Below are positions 27,013-36,333 of a DNA stretch of 64,000 nt, one piece after another. Location of the stretch: contig JAUIIL010000002.1 in NCBI GenBank assembly GCA_030431635.1, positions 418,587-482,586 on the forward strand, in the 5' to 3' direction. A model generated the notes under the pieces. It saw only the letters and a list, made by a program, of their open reading frames with translations, searched no databases and had not been told where the DNA came from. The DNA is from Bacteriovoracia bacterium (GTDB taxonomy: Bacteria; Bdellovibrionota; Bacteriovoracia; Bacteriovoracales; Bacteriovoracaceae). Each line of letters starts with the position of its first letter. The first letter of the stretch is position 1. Position numbers and translations under genes: made by a program.

Positions 27013-27044
27013 TTTCGTGTTATAATAACCTCGTGAGGAGGCTT

Positions 27045-27212
27045 ATGAAAAACTTATTAGCTTTATTAACTCTTTTCTTTCTTTTTTCTTGTGCTCAGAC
27101 TCCATCTCGGAAAACGGCCAGCACGGATTGCTCTAAAGCTGTTAATAAAAAACTTAAAGAGTGTACTGGTAGATGGAATGATGGCTACCACAGAGGTGGG
27201 GGAAGAATTTAG
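27045..27212 (+). CDS. Tiny lipoprotein
   Basis: 55 residues: MKNLLALLTLFFLFSC is a lipoprotein signal with Cys16 as the lipidated residue. The mature 40 residues have two further Cys (TDCSK, KECTG) and end in GGGRI. GGAGG lies 6 nt before the ATG, and a perfect TATAAT sits at 27021-27026. The stop overlaps the convergent rsgA stop by 4 bp. Strong translation signals and a clean lipobox make this small gene credible. Confidence 0.75.
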   Translation: MKNLLALLTLFFLFSCAQTPSRKTASTDCSKAVNKKLKECTGRWNDGYHRGGGRI

Positions 27213-28147
27213 TAATTTTTCTCCCAAGATTCTCTTTGTCCAATTTCCTCAGTAAATCTAATGAGTGACTCCAGTCTACTTAAAACCAGTTGTGTTTCTT
27301 CTTGAGAATTATCTAGTGTCTGAAAAAAACAACCTGTTGATTCTGGTAGGTGTCTGCAGTTGTTAAACTTACATTTTTGAATATAAGAAAGCAGGTCTGG
27401 GAATAGAGAAAGTAAATCTTCTGTATCAAGATCATCCAGCGAAAAAGAGCGCACTCCCGGTGAGTCTATGAGGGAGAAATCCCCACAGTCAATGAGCTCG
27501 GCCCAGGTGGTTGTATGGGCCCCTTTTCCAACCTTAGCTAGTTCTCTACTTTCTAAATTCACGAGACCATTACTAAGCTTAGTGATGAGCTTACTTTTAC
27601 CGACACCAGACTGACCTAATAAAAGTGCTGTTTGATGAAGCATTCTTTCTCTAAGTTCTTGAAATCCCAATGTCAAAACACTATTTTTGTGTTCAGTAGT
27701 TGCACTTACTTCAAAACAATCGATATTGAGATTTTTGATTCTCTGGGCCTCAAAAGACAAATCGACTTGGTGTTGAAACTCATCCATTTTATTAAAAATA
27801 ACAACGGCCGGGATATCCCATTGCTGGGCCCGTAGTAAGTATCTATCGATAATTCCTTGTTTATACTCAGGCTTAGAGACGGAAGTCACAATGAGGAGGA
27901 GATCGACGTTACTGGCCGTGACCTTTTTCTTTCTTTCTCTAGGGATAATACGGTAAACTTCGCTTTTTCTCTCATAAACACTTTCAATAATAAAATGATC
28001 TTGTTTGGTACTGATTTCAACGAAGTCCCCAACAACAATTTGACCTTTCTTAAGAAGATTTCCCAGGGCCTGGGCGATGATAGTCTCTCCCTCTTGGTTA
28101 AGACAAGTAAACTCTCTTTTTGATGATCTAATAATGCGTGCTTTCAA
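27209..28147 (-). CDS. rsgA: Ribosome small-subunit biogenesis GTPase RsgA
   Basis: 312 residues. It is a circularly permuted GTPase that helps late 30S maturation. An N-terminal OB fold comes first, then G4 FNKMDE, then G1 GQSGVGKS, then G3 DSPGVRSF. The C-terminal zinc finger has C..NCRHLPESTGC. The permuted motif order is diagnostic for RsgA/YjeQ. It is read divergently from the tRNA gene. Confidence 0.95.
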   Translation of the reverse strand: MKARIIRSSKREFTCLNQEGETIIAQALGNLLKKGQIVVGDFVEISTKQDHFIIESVYERKSEVYRIIPRERKKKVTASNVDLLLIVTSVSKPEYKQGIIDRYLLRAQQWDIPAVVIFNKMDEFQHQVDLSFEAQRIKNLNIDCFEVSATTEHKNSVLTLGFQELRERMLHQTALLLGQSGVGKSKLITKLSNGLVNLESRELAKVGKGAHTTTWAELIDCGDFSLIDSPGVRSFSLDDLDTEDLLSLFPDLLSYIQKCKFNNCRHLPESTGCFFQTLDNSQEETQLVLSRLESLIRFTEEIGQRESWEKNY

Positions 28148-28195
28148 GCTATGGATATCCTTAGGGTTATTAAGTTATAATGCGAGATCTTTACA

Positions 28196-28224
28196 TTGAC
28201 AAGGCTGCTCTAAGGCAGTAATTT
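28196..28224 (+). promoter_or_regulatory. Promoter of tRNA-Arg
   Basis: A perfect TTGACA (28196-28201) and TAATTT (28219-28224) are 17 bp apart. They place transcription start about 17 nt before the tRNA 5' end at 28248. A further TATAAT at 28176-28181 lies upstream. Confidence 0.6.
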
Positions 28225-28247
28225 TTAAAGCCTGATTTCATGAATGC

Positions 28248-28324
28248 GCAGCCGTAGCTCAGCTGGATAGAGCATCCGCCTTCTAAGCGGACGGTCAGGA
28301 GTTCGAATCTCTTCGGCTGCGCCA
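28248..28324 (+). tRNA. tRNA-Arg (anticodon UCU)
   Basis: 77 nt with encoded CCA. The acceptor stem pairs GCAGCCG with CGGCTGC, the discriminator is G, the D arm is GCTC...GAGC and the anticodon stem is TCCGC/GCGGA. The loop CTTCTAA puts UCU at 28282-28284, and the T arm carries TTCGAAT. It reads AGA/AGG codons, which are abundant in this window. Confidence 0.97.
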
Positions 28325-28361
28325 TTTAAATTTTCCCTTCATTTTCCGAAAAGCCCTTATC

Positions 28362-30149
28362 ATGATTCAATTTGATATTTTAAGCTATAAAAGACTCCTT
28401 TTAAATAAGATCTTTGTATCCCTAGGTCTTATCATCTTGATCTGTCTCGCTTCTTTTTTCATGAAAAGAAATTATCTCTCTGAAAATGATATGTACTCTG
28501 AAATCATTAATATCAGTGGTCGTCAGAGGATGCTCTCACAAAGAATTAATTATTTTCTTGTAAAGTATTTTGATAATACTAGTGATGAAACTCTAGCAAA
28601 ACTTGAAAGAGAAGTAGAGCTTATGAGTGAATCTCATAGAAAACTGACTTCTTCCTATTTTAAAGAAATGAGCTTATCTCGAGCGGCCCAAAAAATTTAC
28701 TTTAATGGTGAGAGGCCACTTAATGAGTTGATTTTAGGTTATTTAGAAAAAGTCATGGAGCTTGCTCAAGCGAGGAAAACAGGCAAAGAGTACTCCCGTG
28801 AAGAATTTCAGAAAATTTTAACTCTAAGTGAAGACGAGCTACTTGTAAGGCTAAATAAGGTAGTGGAAGTTTATGAAGAGGAAGCGCAACAAGTTTTAGA
28901 AACAATTAAAGTGGCCGATTTAATATCAACGGTTTCTCTTATCTTAATTGTTCTTCTTGCTTTCTTTTTTGTTTTAGAGCCCATTGTGAAGAAAACAATT
29001 TTAACTATGCACGAACTCGATGAAGAAAAAGAGAAGGCTTTCTCAGCAATGAATGCCCGGACACTTTTTTTGGCCAATATGAGCCACGAGATTAGGACTC
29101 CACTCAACGGCATCATGGGAATGATGCAGCTTCTGGAACAAACACAATTAAATAAAGAACAGAAACGATACATCGATTTAACTTTTCAGTCTGTGGGTCA
29201 TTTATCTCTTATTATTAATGATATTCTTGATATCTCTAAGATTGAATCGGGGCAGTTTAAGATTAATAAGAACACTTTCTCTCTTAGAGAGTTCTGTCAA
29301 AATCTTGATTCTATCTTTCAAACTTTGGCCAAGCAAAAAGAGATTACTTTTACTTTTGACTATAATACTGATTGCGATGAGTTCATCATTTCTGATGAAT
29401 TGAGATTAAGGCAAGTGATTAATAATCTTGTCAGTAACTCTTTGAAATTCACAGATGAAAAAGGAGTGATTTCACTTACCCTGTTTTATGACTCAAAGAA
29501 AAGAGTTTTGAATTTTTCTATTCAAGACTCAGGAATTGGAATGGATGAGGATGCTCAAGAAAACGTCTTTAAGCAGTTTTATCAAGCTGATCAGAGCAAT
29601 AGAAAAAGATATGAAGGAACAGGTTTAGGACTGGCCATTTGCAAGAATTTTGTTGAAGCCCTTGATGGAGAGATTGGAGTTGAGTCTGAATTAGGAGTTG
29701 GAACGAAGTTCTTTTTTTATGTTCAGGCTGAACTGGGAGAAGCGAATTTAAAGACAGTTCAAGGAGAGTCTGATCTTCTCAAAAAATTAAAAATCTTGGT
29801 CGCAGAAGACAATAAAGTAAACCAAATTGTTATTAGTAAGCTTCTTGAAAAAATGAGGATTGATTATCAACTTGTTGAAAATGGCCAAGACGTTATTGGG
29901 CTTTATGAAAATGGTGCTTTTGATGCTATTTTGATGGATGTCAGAATGCCAGTCATGGATGGTCTTGAAGCTACAAAAGAAATTATCTCTCATCACCCTG
30001 AAGCAGTTGTTATAGGGCTATCTGCCAACGCTTATCCGGAAGATAAACAAGAGGCCTATGATTCAGGGATGAGTTTTTATTTAAGTAAACCAGTTAAAAT
30101 AGAAGAATTAGTGAGTGTTCTTAATCAAGTCAAAAAAAAGGGAGCTTAA
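28362..30149 (+). CDS. Hybrid sensor histidine kinase with PilJ-type sensor
   Basis: 595 residues. Membrane helices lie at about 12-34 and 187-207. Between them is a PilJ-like four-helix sensor with the motif [10 protein letters not shown] (about 52-61), found in PilJ/NarX-type sensors. Then come HisKA (phospho-His242 in [12 protein letters not shown]), the HATPase core (N-box [10 protein letters not shown], then GIGM and GTGLGLAI) and a C-terminal receiver (AEDN, acceptor Asp in ILMDVRMP, Lys in LSKPVK). With the receiver fused on, signal output probably goes by phosphorelay to an Hpt protein not seen here. Confidence 0.93.
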   Translation: MIQFDILSYKRLLLNKIFVSLGLIILICLASFFMKRNYLSENDMYSEIINISGRQRMLSQRINYFLVKYFDNTSDETLAKLEREVELMSESHRKLTSSYFKEMSLSRAAQKIYFNGERPLNELILGYLEKVMELAQARKTGKEYSREEFQKILTLSEDELLVRLNKVVEVYEEEAQQVLETIKVADLISTVSLILIVLLAFFFVLEPIVKKTILTMHELDEEKEKAFSAMNARTLFLANMSHEIRTPLNGIMGMMQLLEQTQLNKEQKRYIDLTFQSVGHLSLIINDILDISKIESGQFKINKNTFSLREFCQNLDSIFQTLAKQKEITFTFDYNTDCDEFIISDELRLRQVINNLVSNSLKFTDEKGVISLTLFYDSKKRVLNFSIQDSGIGMDEDAQENVFKQFYQADQSNRKRYEGTGLGLAICKNFVEALDGEIGVESELGVGTKFFFYVQAELGEANLKTVQGESDLLKKLKILVAEDNKVNQIVISKLLEKMRIDYQLVENGQDVIGLYENGAFDAILMDVRMPVMDGLEATKEIISHHPEAVVIGLSANAYPEDKQEAYDSGMSFYLSKPVKIEELVSVLNQVKKKGA

Positions 30150-30167
30150 TGATGCTCCCTTTTCTTA
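30136..30167. terminator. Bidirectional rho-independent terminator
   Basis: AAAAGGGAGC (30136-30145) and GCTCCCTTTT (30154-30163) form a stem with an 8 nt loop that contains the kinase stop codon. The A-run on one side and T-run on the other suit both the kinase gene and the facing TRL-like gene. Confidence 0.8.
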
Positions 30168-30186
30168 TTAAAATAAATAATATCTT

Positions 30187-30456
30187 TTAGTTTCCGTTAA
30201 CAAGTGTGCAAGAGTTACTAATAACAAGGTAGTTAGTGTAAGAGAAATCAACAGAGTTAACTTTACTGATTCCACCATTTTTAGCAGCTTTAGCAACAGT
30301 AATATCTTTATCTCCTAGTGGGAACAGGCCAAAAAGATGGCTCACACAAGCTTTTCCTGATTTTCTTCCAACAGAATTTGCAGAGACTGAAACAGGTTTA
30401 GTCACAGAACAAGAGGCAAGTAGCATAACAAAAAGTAGTGATGAGATTAATTTCAT
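30187..30456 (-). CDS. TRL-like family lipoprotein
   Basis: 89 residues. The lipoprotein signal ends LLASC (Cys16). The mature part carries the TRL (tRNA-associated locus)-like pattern: GKACVSHLFGLFPLGDKDI, then VAKAAKNGGISKVNSVDF and YTNYLVISNSCT. In other bacteria this family was named for genes beside tRNAs; here tRNA-Arg lies 1.9 kb away with the kinase between. Function unknown. A good promoter (TTGCGT, 16 bp, TATAAT) and GGAG precede it. Confidence 0.8.
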   Translation of the reverse strand: MKLISSLLFVMLLASCSVTKPVSVSANSVGRKSGKACVSHLFGLFPLGDKDITVAKAAKNGGISKVNSVDFSYTNYLVISNSCTLVNGN

Positions 30457-30494
30457 GTCTAGACTCCAATTATATAAATTTCTAATGTATTGAA

Positions 30495-30522
30495 ATTATA
30501 AAATGAATATATAGGTACGCAA
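30495..30522 (-). promoter_or_regulatory. Promoter of the TRL-like gene
   Basis: Read on the minus strand, TTGCGT (30522-30517) and perfect TATAAT (30500-30495) are 16 bp apart. They end 39 bp before the start codon at 30456. Confidence 0.6.
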
Positions 30523-30564
30523 GTTTTTTTTTGATTAATTGTTTAGTGAGTTTTAATCAGGTAT

Positions 30565-30570
30565 TATAAT
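30565..30570 (+). promoter_or_regulatory. -10 box upstream of the M24 peptidase-like gene
   Basis: A perfect TATAAT lies 19 bp before the ATG at 30589. The only TTG-type -35 (TTGTTT at 30539-30544) is 20 bp away, longer than usual. Confidence 0.4.
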
Positions 30571-30588
30571 AAAATTTTGAGGTTCAGA

Positions 30589-31245
30589 ATGAGCAAGATC
30601 GAAAATAAAGGAGAGAAGTTTCGTTTAGAGACTTTTTTTCAAGCAAGAAAATTGGCCATTGAAATTTTAGAGGATTGTATCAGAAAATTTGTTACAGGAA
30701 TGAGTGAGGAGGAGGCCCTTGAACTTATTCATTCTTCAATGAACTCTTACGGGATGAAAAAAAAATGGCATCCCACAAAAGTTCGTTTCGGAAAAAATAC
30801 GTTAAAAAGTTTTAAAGAAGTTTCTGACAGAGGAATATTTTTAAGAGAAGAGGATATTTTTTTTATTGATATAGGCCCCATCTATGAGGAACACGAAGCT
30901 GATATTGGTAGAACGTTTGTTCGAGGAAATAATCAAGATTATTTAAAAATTCAACAGGCTTGTATTGAAGTTTTTGAAGAAACTTTGAAGAAATATCGGG
31001 AAACTTCCATGAGTGGTAAGAAGTTGTATGATTTTGCTCAAGAGCAAGCACTCAAAAAAGGTTATGAATTAAACCAAGCAATGAAAGGTCACCGTTTAGG
31101 TGATTTTCCCCATCATTTGTTTTACAAAGGTGGATTAAGTGAAATAGACTTTCGTCCTATAGAAAATATTTGGGTTCTTGAAATTCATCTTAGAGACCCT
31201 CAACATGAAATAGGAGCATTTCATGAAGATATTATTACTATGTAG
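30589..31245 (+). CDS. M24 family metallopeptidase-like protein
   Basis: 218 residues from the ATG at 30589 (GAGG upstream). It has the pita-bread fold of aminopeptidase P / methionine aminopeptidase. Candidate dinuclear-metal ligands are all present: Asp in FIDIGP, Asp in EADIGRTF, His in GDFPHH, Glu in LEIHL and Glu in FHEDII. The size is catalytic domain only, and the substrate is unknown. It overlaps the next gene by 23 bp, so the two proteins are probably made together. Confidence 0.85.
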   Translation: MSKIENKGEKFRLETFFQARKLAIEILEDCIRKFVTGMSEEEALELIHSSMNSYGMKKKWHPTKVRFGKNTLKSFKEVSDRGIFLREEDIFFIDIGPIYEEHEADIGRTFVRGNNQDYLKIQQACIEVFEETLKKYRETSMSGKKLYDFAQEQALKKGYELNQAMKGHRLGDFPHHLFYKGGLSEIDFRPIENIWVLEIHLRDPQHEIGAFHEDIITM

Positions 31246-34048
31246 TCTTTACTTCATTTCTCTTTATGCGGAAGTCACTCCTCTCATCTTTGTTGGAAAT
31301 GCTCAAAACTCAAACAAAATAAACTGGAAAACAATTGAGAGCGAAAGTTTCCAGATCATTTATCCAGATAATCTTCAAGAAAGTGCCCAAAGGGCCATGA
31401 ATGCTTTAGAGCTAACGCATAAATATAGCGATAATGACCTGATGGTCACTAATGAAAAAATTTCCATTATTTTAAGACCAGGTCAAACGCAGTCAAACGG
31501 CTACGTCACCCTTGCTCCAAGAAGAAGTGAATGGTTTATTACTCCCTATTTTGATACTGACTTAGGAAGTGGAAACTGGATTGATTTACTGGCCATTCAT
31601 GAATACCGACATGTTACTCAAATGGAAGCTATTTTCGAAGGATTTTCCAAGGCCCTTTATTATTTGTTAGGGGAAAGTGGAAGAGGGCTTGGTGGAGTTT
31701 GGAATACTCCTAATTGGTTTATGGAAGGTGATGCTGTTTTTATGGAAACTTATCTGACCCGTTATGGGAGAGGGCGACTTCCTGAATTTGAAATGCAAAT
31801 GAAAGCCTTGTTTTTAGAATACGAAGAGTTTCCTGTCCAAAAGATGCTGTTAAGATCTTATAATGAGTTTATTCCTAATCACTACGCATTTGGTTTTTAT
31901 CTAGTCTCTTACTTGAGAGAGCATTATTCAAATAGAGTCATGAGAGAAATTGTGAATAAAATGACGAGTAGTGGGTATAATCCTTTCTCTTTTTATAACG
32001 CAATTGAAGAGGTCACAAGGGCCAGCTTTCAGGAAATTTATGGGAAAATGAGAAACTACTTCCTCCAACAGTGGAGAGAGAGAGCGAAGTCTATTCCTAC
32101 TTCAAACCGAGAAGAATTATTAGCTTCCCAAGAAGGTTTTGAAAATTATCGTTTTCTCTGGCCTTATAAAAACAAACTTGTTGCTTATAAAGAGGGATTT
32201 TCTTCCCCCGGTGAAATTGTTTTTATTCAGGATAGGAAAGAGGAGCCTCTTAAAACCATTGGAATGATCTCTTCATCAGGTCCCAAATTGTGTTCAAATT
32301 ATCTACTTTGGAGTGAATATACTCCTCATCACAGATGGGGGCTTAAGTCTTTTTCTGAAATAGTTCTCTACAATCTAAAGAGCAAAGAGCGTAAAAAAAT
32401 AACCTCTCGAACACGCTATTTCTCAGCTAATTTTTCAAGTGATTGTGAAAAAATTGTTGCTATTGAGAACACTGAAAAGCTTCAGAATTTCGTCGTCATT
32501 CTAAACAGGGAAGGAAAAATTCTCCAAAGGGAAGAAATCCCCAATCAAGCTCTTTACTATCATGTTGACTTTGGTTTAGATGCAAAATCAATTATTGCAG
32601 CAAAAAAAGAAAATAAAAAAGGAAAGGTAAGTCTTGTTCAGTTTTCTCTTGAGTCAAAAAAAGAAAATGAACTTATCAAGCCTGATTTTTATGTCATTGG
32701 AAACCCTGAAGTGGATGGCAATGATATTTACTTTCGTTGGTCAATGAGTGGGGTTGATAGTATTTATCGCTTCAATCTTAAAACAAAAAACTACCAACAA
32801 GTCATCTCCTCGACTTTTGGGGCTTTTAACCCCACAGTTGATGAAAACTATATTTATTATAGCGAGTATACTGCACGAGGATACCGTCCTGTGAAAAGCT
32901 CTAAAAGAGCTTTTTCAAGAACAGCGAAAAGAAATGAAGCCAGTATTGGTTGGGATGAAAAAATGGCCAAGCGCTCATCTCAGATTTCAGTCAAAGATGT
33001 TTCTTTTGAGCAAAAAACAAAAAAGTATAAAGAGAAAGATTACAGTTTTTGGTCAGGAGCTTTCAATCCTCATTCTTGGCTTGTTATTCCCACACCAGCT
33101 TCAGTTGATTTGGCCTTAGTTTCTTCCAATATTATGCAAGACCTCTATTTAACAGCTGGTTACTCCTACAGCAATGTTGAAGGTACTGGAGGTGCTTTTG
33201 CGGGGGCCAGTTTTGCAAAGTATTACCCAATTTTTGATTTTTCTATTAGTGAAAAGAGAAGGGCAAGTCAAACTCCAGGGACTGTCGCGGATGAGGAGAT
33301 CTATCAACACTGGTATGAGTTGGAGTTAGAAACGGGAGTGAGTTTTCCTATTAATTTCTCTTCAGGTGGTTATGAAAGGAATATTTTCTTGCGTCCTTTT
33401 TATGGTGTAACAAGAGTTGAGGACCGCCCATATAATACAAGTAATCAGCTGGATGATGAAACACTTCAATACTTTGGCTCTTCATTTGCTGTGAGTGTTG
33501 GAAGACGGATGTCGTTCTTAGACTATTACCCTCGATGGGGATTTAGCTCAGAACTTACACTTAAGAAAGGAAGAGTCGCTTCAGACAACTCAATCGGTTC
33601 TAATTTTTTCTCTTCTGAGAACTATTTTTATTTTCCTGGTTTTTTTAATCATCATAGTTTTTATACCAACGCTTCTTTTTCATATCAGAGAGATTTAAGT
33701 TATCAATTTTCTTCCGAATTTATTTTTGGAAGGGGTTATAATAACTACTATTTTGATCATATTAATAAATATAGCGTTAACTACACACTCCCTTTATTGA
33801 CTCCAGATTGGATTTTAGGTGATTATTTTTATTTGAGAAGACTTGGGATTAATCTTTTTTATGATTATACCAATGGAGAGCTTGATACTGGGTTTAGTCA
33901 AAATTTTCGCTCCTTTGGTAGTGAGCTACTTATTAATAGTTCCTTTTTTATGAATGCTCTTCTCACCATCGATTGGGGAGTTCGTTATTCCCATGCTCAG
34001 GATGATCATTCTGATAAATGGGAGTTATTTCTTATGACGAGCTTTTAG
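31223..34048 (+). CDS. Secreted gluzincin peptidase / beta-propeller / outer-membrane barrel protein
   Basis: 941 residues with a signal peptide (MKILLLCSLYFISLYA). A zinc-peptidase domain carries HEYRH at 126-130 and a downstream Glu in WFMEGD (168), the HExxH...E pattern of gluzincins. A TolB-like propeller region follows (about 300-560), then a C-terminal region (about 610-941) rich in alternating aromatic strands and ending in Phe, typical of outer-membrane beta-barrels. It would display a protease and propeller on the cell surface or in the periplasm from its own barrel. AGGAG lies 7 nt before the ATG, inside the previous gene. Confidence 0.8.
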   Translation: MKILLLCSLYFISLYAEVTPLIFVGNAQNSNKINWKTIESESFQIIYPDNLQESAQRAMNALELTHKYSDNDLMVTNEKISIILRPGQTQSNGYVTLAPRRSEWFITPYFDTDLGSGNWIDLLAIHEYRHVTQMEAIFEGFSKALYYLLGESGRGLGGVWNTPNWFMEGDAVFMETYLTRYGRGRLPEFEMQMKALFLEYEEFPVQKMLLRSYNEFIPNHYAFGFYLVSYLREHYSNRVMREIVNKMTSSGYNPFSFYNAIEEVTRASFQEIYGKMRNYFLQQWRERAKSIPTSNREELLASQEGFENYRFLWPYKNKLVAYKEGFSSPGEIVFIQDRKEEPLKTIGMISSSGPKLCSNYLLWSEYTPHHRWGLKSFSEIVLYNLKSKERKKITSRTRYFSANFSSDCEKIVAIENTEKLQNFVVILNREGKILQREEIPNQALYYHVDFGLDAKSIIAAKKENKKGKVSLVQFSLESKKENELIKPDFYVIGNPEVDGNDIYFRWSMSGVDSIYRFNLKTKNYQQVISSTFGAFNPTVDENYIYYSEYTARGYRPVKSSKRAFSRTAKRNEASIGWDEKMAKRSSQISVKDVSFEQKTKKYKEKDYSFWSGAFNPHSWLVIPTPASVDLALVSSNIMQDLYLTAGYSYSNVEGTGGAFAGASFAKYYPIFDFSISEKRRASQTPGTVADEEIYQHWYELELETGVSFPINFSSGGYERNIFLRPFYGVTRVEDRPYNTSNQLDDETLQYFGSSFAVSVGRRMSFLDYYPRWGFSSELTLKKGRVASDNSIGSNFFSSENYFYFPGFFNHHSFYTNASFSYQRDLSYQFSSEFIFGRGYNNYYFDHINKYSVNYTLPLLTPDWILGDYFYLRRLGINLFYDYTNGELDTGFSQNFRSFGSELLINSSFFMNALLTIDWGVRYSHAQDDHSDKWELFLMTSF

Positions 34049-34934
34049 CCTTAAAGAAATTAACAAAAATAGCACCTGTTATGACCATGAAAGCACCAAT
34101 ATAACCTTTCAGACCTATTGGTTCTGGATCTATCCAAGTCACTTGAATTTTGGAGAGAAACTGCATGAGAAAAAGTGTGATAAGAGGATTGAGAGTAATA
34201 ATAAGGCTAATTTGATTGGCCGGTGCTCTTTGAAGAGCTGCGGCTAAACAACCGTAAGCAATCAGGGTATTTGCTCCCAAAAAAATCATGAGAGACCACT
34301 CTTGTGAGTTAAGCTGAGGTAAGTTTTGGTACTTGGCCATAGGGGTAAAGAGAAGAGCAGCTGTAAAATAGATAATAAAATTTGATTGAACAGAGCTGAT
34401 TTTATGAGAAATTGATTTTTGTAAAATAGCATAAATAGTCCAGCTAAATGCTCCCGTGATAATCCACCAAAAACCTTCATTAAAATGAGAAAAATATAAA
34501 GAGTCTAATTGCTCCGAATAAAAAAGAATGAAACCAATTAAGGCCAAGAGAAATCCTAACACTTGTTTTGAAACAATACTTTCTTTAAAATAAAAAAAGC
34601 CTGCAAGAGCGAGAGAAATAGGCCCAACTTGAATAATAATTTGAGTAATACTGGGAGAGGTCAGCTCAACTCCTTTTAAGAAACAGAAATAATTACAACC
34701 CAGAAGTAGTCCGCAAAAAAAAGACTCTTTAGGTGGTTTTTTGAGAAAGGCAAAACTCTCTTTCGGGTTTAATAAGATGTAGGCGAGTAAAATAAGAAAA
34801 GCAAAACTAAAGCGAAACCAAACTATTGAAGCACTATCTAAAGAACTTAGTCCTACTTTTAAAGCAATCGCTAAAATTCCCCAGAACAAAGCGGTTATAC
34901 TAACAAAAAGAAGGCCCTTATTATGTTCGCTCAA
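34032..34934 (-). CDS. EamA/DMT family transporter
   Basis: 300 residues with ten hydrophobic helices in two repeated halves, the EamA (RhaT/YdcZ-like) layout. The first half starts FVSITALFWGILAIALKVGL and the second FWWIITGAFSWTIYAIL. Members export amino acids or other metabolites; the substrate cannot be predicted. The 3' end overlaps the convergent protease gene by 17 bp. Confidence 0.88.
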   Translation of the reverse strand: MSEHNKGLLFVSITALFWGILAIALKVGLSSLDSASIVWFRFSFAFLILLAYILLNPKESFAFLKKPPKESFFCGLLLGCNYFCFLKGVELTSPSITQIIIQVGPISLALAGFFYFKESIVSKQVLGFLLALIGFILFYSEQLDSLYFSHFNEGFWWIITGAFSWTIYAILQKSISHKISSVQSNFIIYFTAALLFTPMAKYQNLPQLNSQEWSLMIFLGANTLIAYGCLAAALQRAPANQISLIITLNPLITLFLMQFLSKIQVTWIDPEPIGLKGYIGAFMVITGAIFVNFFKAKSSS

Positions 34935-34960
34935 GATACTTTCCTTGAAGATTTGCTAGA

Positions 34961-35539
34961 TTAGGACTTAACAACTCTATTTCTAAAAAGAAGATCTTGT
35001 CCATTACCAAAAGTGATGAGGCTCATTCCAGCTCTTAAAAGACTCTGAGAGTGAGACAGAGAAGCTCCGAACTCGTCAATGACTTTGATATTCATGAGGT
35101 GTTTGCCAATGGTGGAATATCTGCGTCCTTCAAAAAGAGTAAAATAGCAAAAATAATTAAACAAGAAAGTCATGATTCCTAATTCAATAAGCCGACCAGA
35201 GAAAAAAGCACTATCAAGTTGGGGCAGTGATGTTTTCATACTGAGTAAGAGAGCGCTTAGGACAAAAAAACTAAAAACACCGATGGTTGCAATATCAATT
35301 GCAAAAGCCATTATTCTTTCAATTTTAAGAGCGTCTTGTTTAAGATAATCAGTGTAATCTTGCTGAGCAACCATCTCTTTGGCCTGGGCAAAATTAAGTT
35401 GCTCTTCAAGCATGTTTTGCCTTTCCTGAAGAGAGAAACCCTTCTCATTTTGCTCTTGATTGATCTTTCTTAAAACTTCCTCAACTTGGGTGGGGATGAG
35501 GGGAGAGTTTTTTGTCTTTTCTGTTTGGTTTTCCATCAT
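34961..35539 (-). CDS. RDD family membrane protein
   Basis: 192 residues from the ATG at 35539 (AGGAG 4-5 nt upstream; a second ATG follows at once). The N-terminal third is a soluble Gln/Glu-rich helix. It is followed by the RDD domain, with Arg and Asp in ERIMAFAIDIATIGV, two membrane helices, and the conserved GRRYSTIGKHLMNIKVID after the second helix. RDD proteins are poorly understood; some act in Na+ transport. Located directly upstream of the EamA gene. Confidence 0.8.
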   Translation of the reverse strand: MMENQTEKTKNSPLIPTQVEEVLRKINQEQNEKGFSLQERQNMLEEQLNFAQAKEMVAQQDYTDYLKQDALKIERIMAFAIDIATIGVFSFFVLSALLLSMKTSLPQLDSAFFSGRLIELGIMTFLFNYFCYFTLFEGRRYSTIGKHLMNIKVIDEFGASLSHSQSLLRAGMSLITFGNGQDLLFRNRVVKS

Positions 35540-35667
35540 ATGACTCCTATTATACTTTTTTGCAATTATCTGGCCATAAATCATATGTGATTTTAGATAG
35601 TTATGAGCTATTTTTGTTATTAACCTTTGCTAATGACAAAACTCTGAGCAAAACATAGGATAAAGTT

Positions 35668-36240
35668 ATGTTGTTTGTGATTAAGAAAGTGCTGAGGTTG
35701 CTCTACTGGTGCAGCGGTTGGAAATACGTTGAAGAAATCCCTAAGGATATTGATAAAGCAGTCATGATCATGATTGGTCACACATCAAACTGGGATTTTC
35801 TTTATGGAATAGGATGTCTCGACTACTTCAATAGACATGCAAGATTTACCATTAAGAAAGAATGGATAGAAGTTCCTTTAGTGGGACGTTTTTTTAAGCT
35901 CCTTGGAGCTTTTGCGGTGGATAGATCTAAAAAAAATAGTGCTGTAGAGCAAATGATTGAAGAAATAAAATCCTGGGATAAAGGTTATATGATAGTCACT
36001 CCAGAGGGAACCAGAAGAAGAGTCACAAAGCTTAGAACTGGATTTTATCACGTGGCCTTAGGAGCAGGAATTCCAATTATTCTCTCTTACATTGATTACA
36101 AGAGAAAGCAATCAGGTTTAGGACAAGTTCTTTATCCAAGTGGAAATTATGAAAAAGATATGAAAGTCATTTATGATTTTTATTCAAATATTACTCCTAA
36201 AAAGCCAGAAAACTTTGCTTTGAGTGAGTTTTCCAACTGA
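35668..36240 (+). CDS. Glycerolipid acyltransferase (PlsC-like)
   Basis: 190 residues. The acyltransferase motif HTSNWD (HX4D) sits at about 38-43, motif II-like GAFAVDRSKK at 86-95 and motif III TPEGTRRR at 111-118. It is short and ends soon after the core, like small LPLAT enzymes of the 1-acylglycerol-3-phosphate acyltransferase superfamily. It may acylate lysophospholipid; the exact acceptor is not predictable. AGGATAAAG precedes the ATG. Confidence 0.85.
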   Translation: MLFVIKKVLRLLYWCSGWKYVEEIPKDIDKAVMIMIGHTSNWDFLYGIGCLDYFNRHARFTIKKEWIEVPLVGRFFKLLGAFAVDRSKKNSAVEQMIEEIKSWDKGYMIVTPEGTRRRVTKLRTGFYHVALGAGIPIILSYIDYKRKQSGLGQVLYPSGNYEKDMKVIYDFYSNITPKKPENFALSEFSN

Positions 36241-36333
36241 AAATAATCTTACTTTTCTTGTTTTTCTCTTTGTCCTTAAGTGATAATTTGTTATGTTTTT
36301 GGTTGTAACGCTTTAATTTCAAAAGGATTCAAC

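Noticed and set aside
36280..36333. Upstream extension of nhaC
   Set aside because: No ribosome binding site; the ATG at 36334 has AAGGA at the right distance and gives a normal N-terminus.
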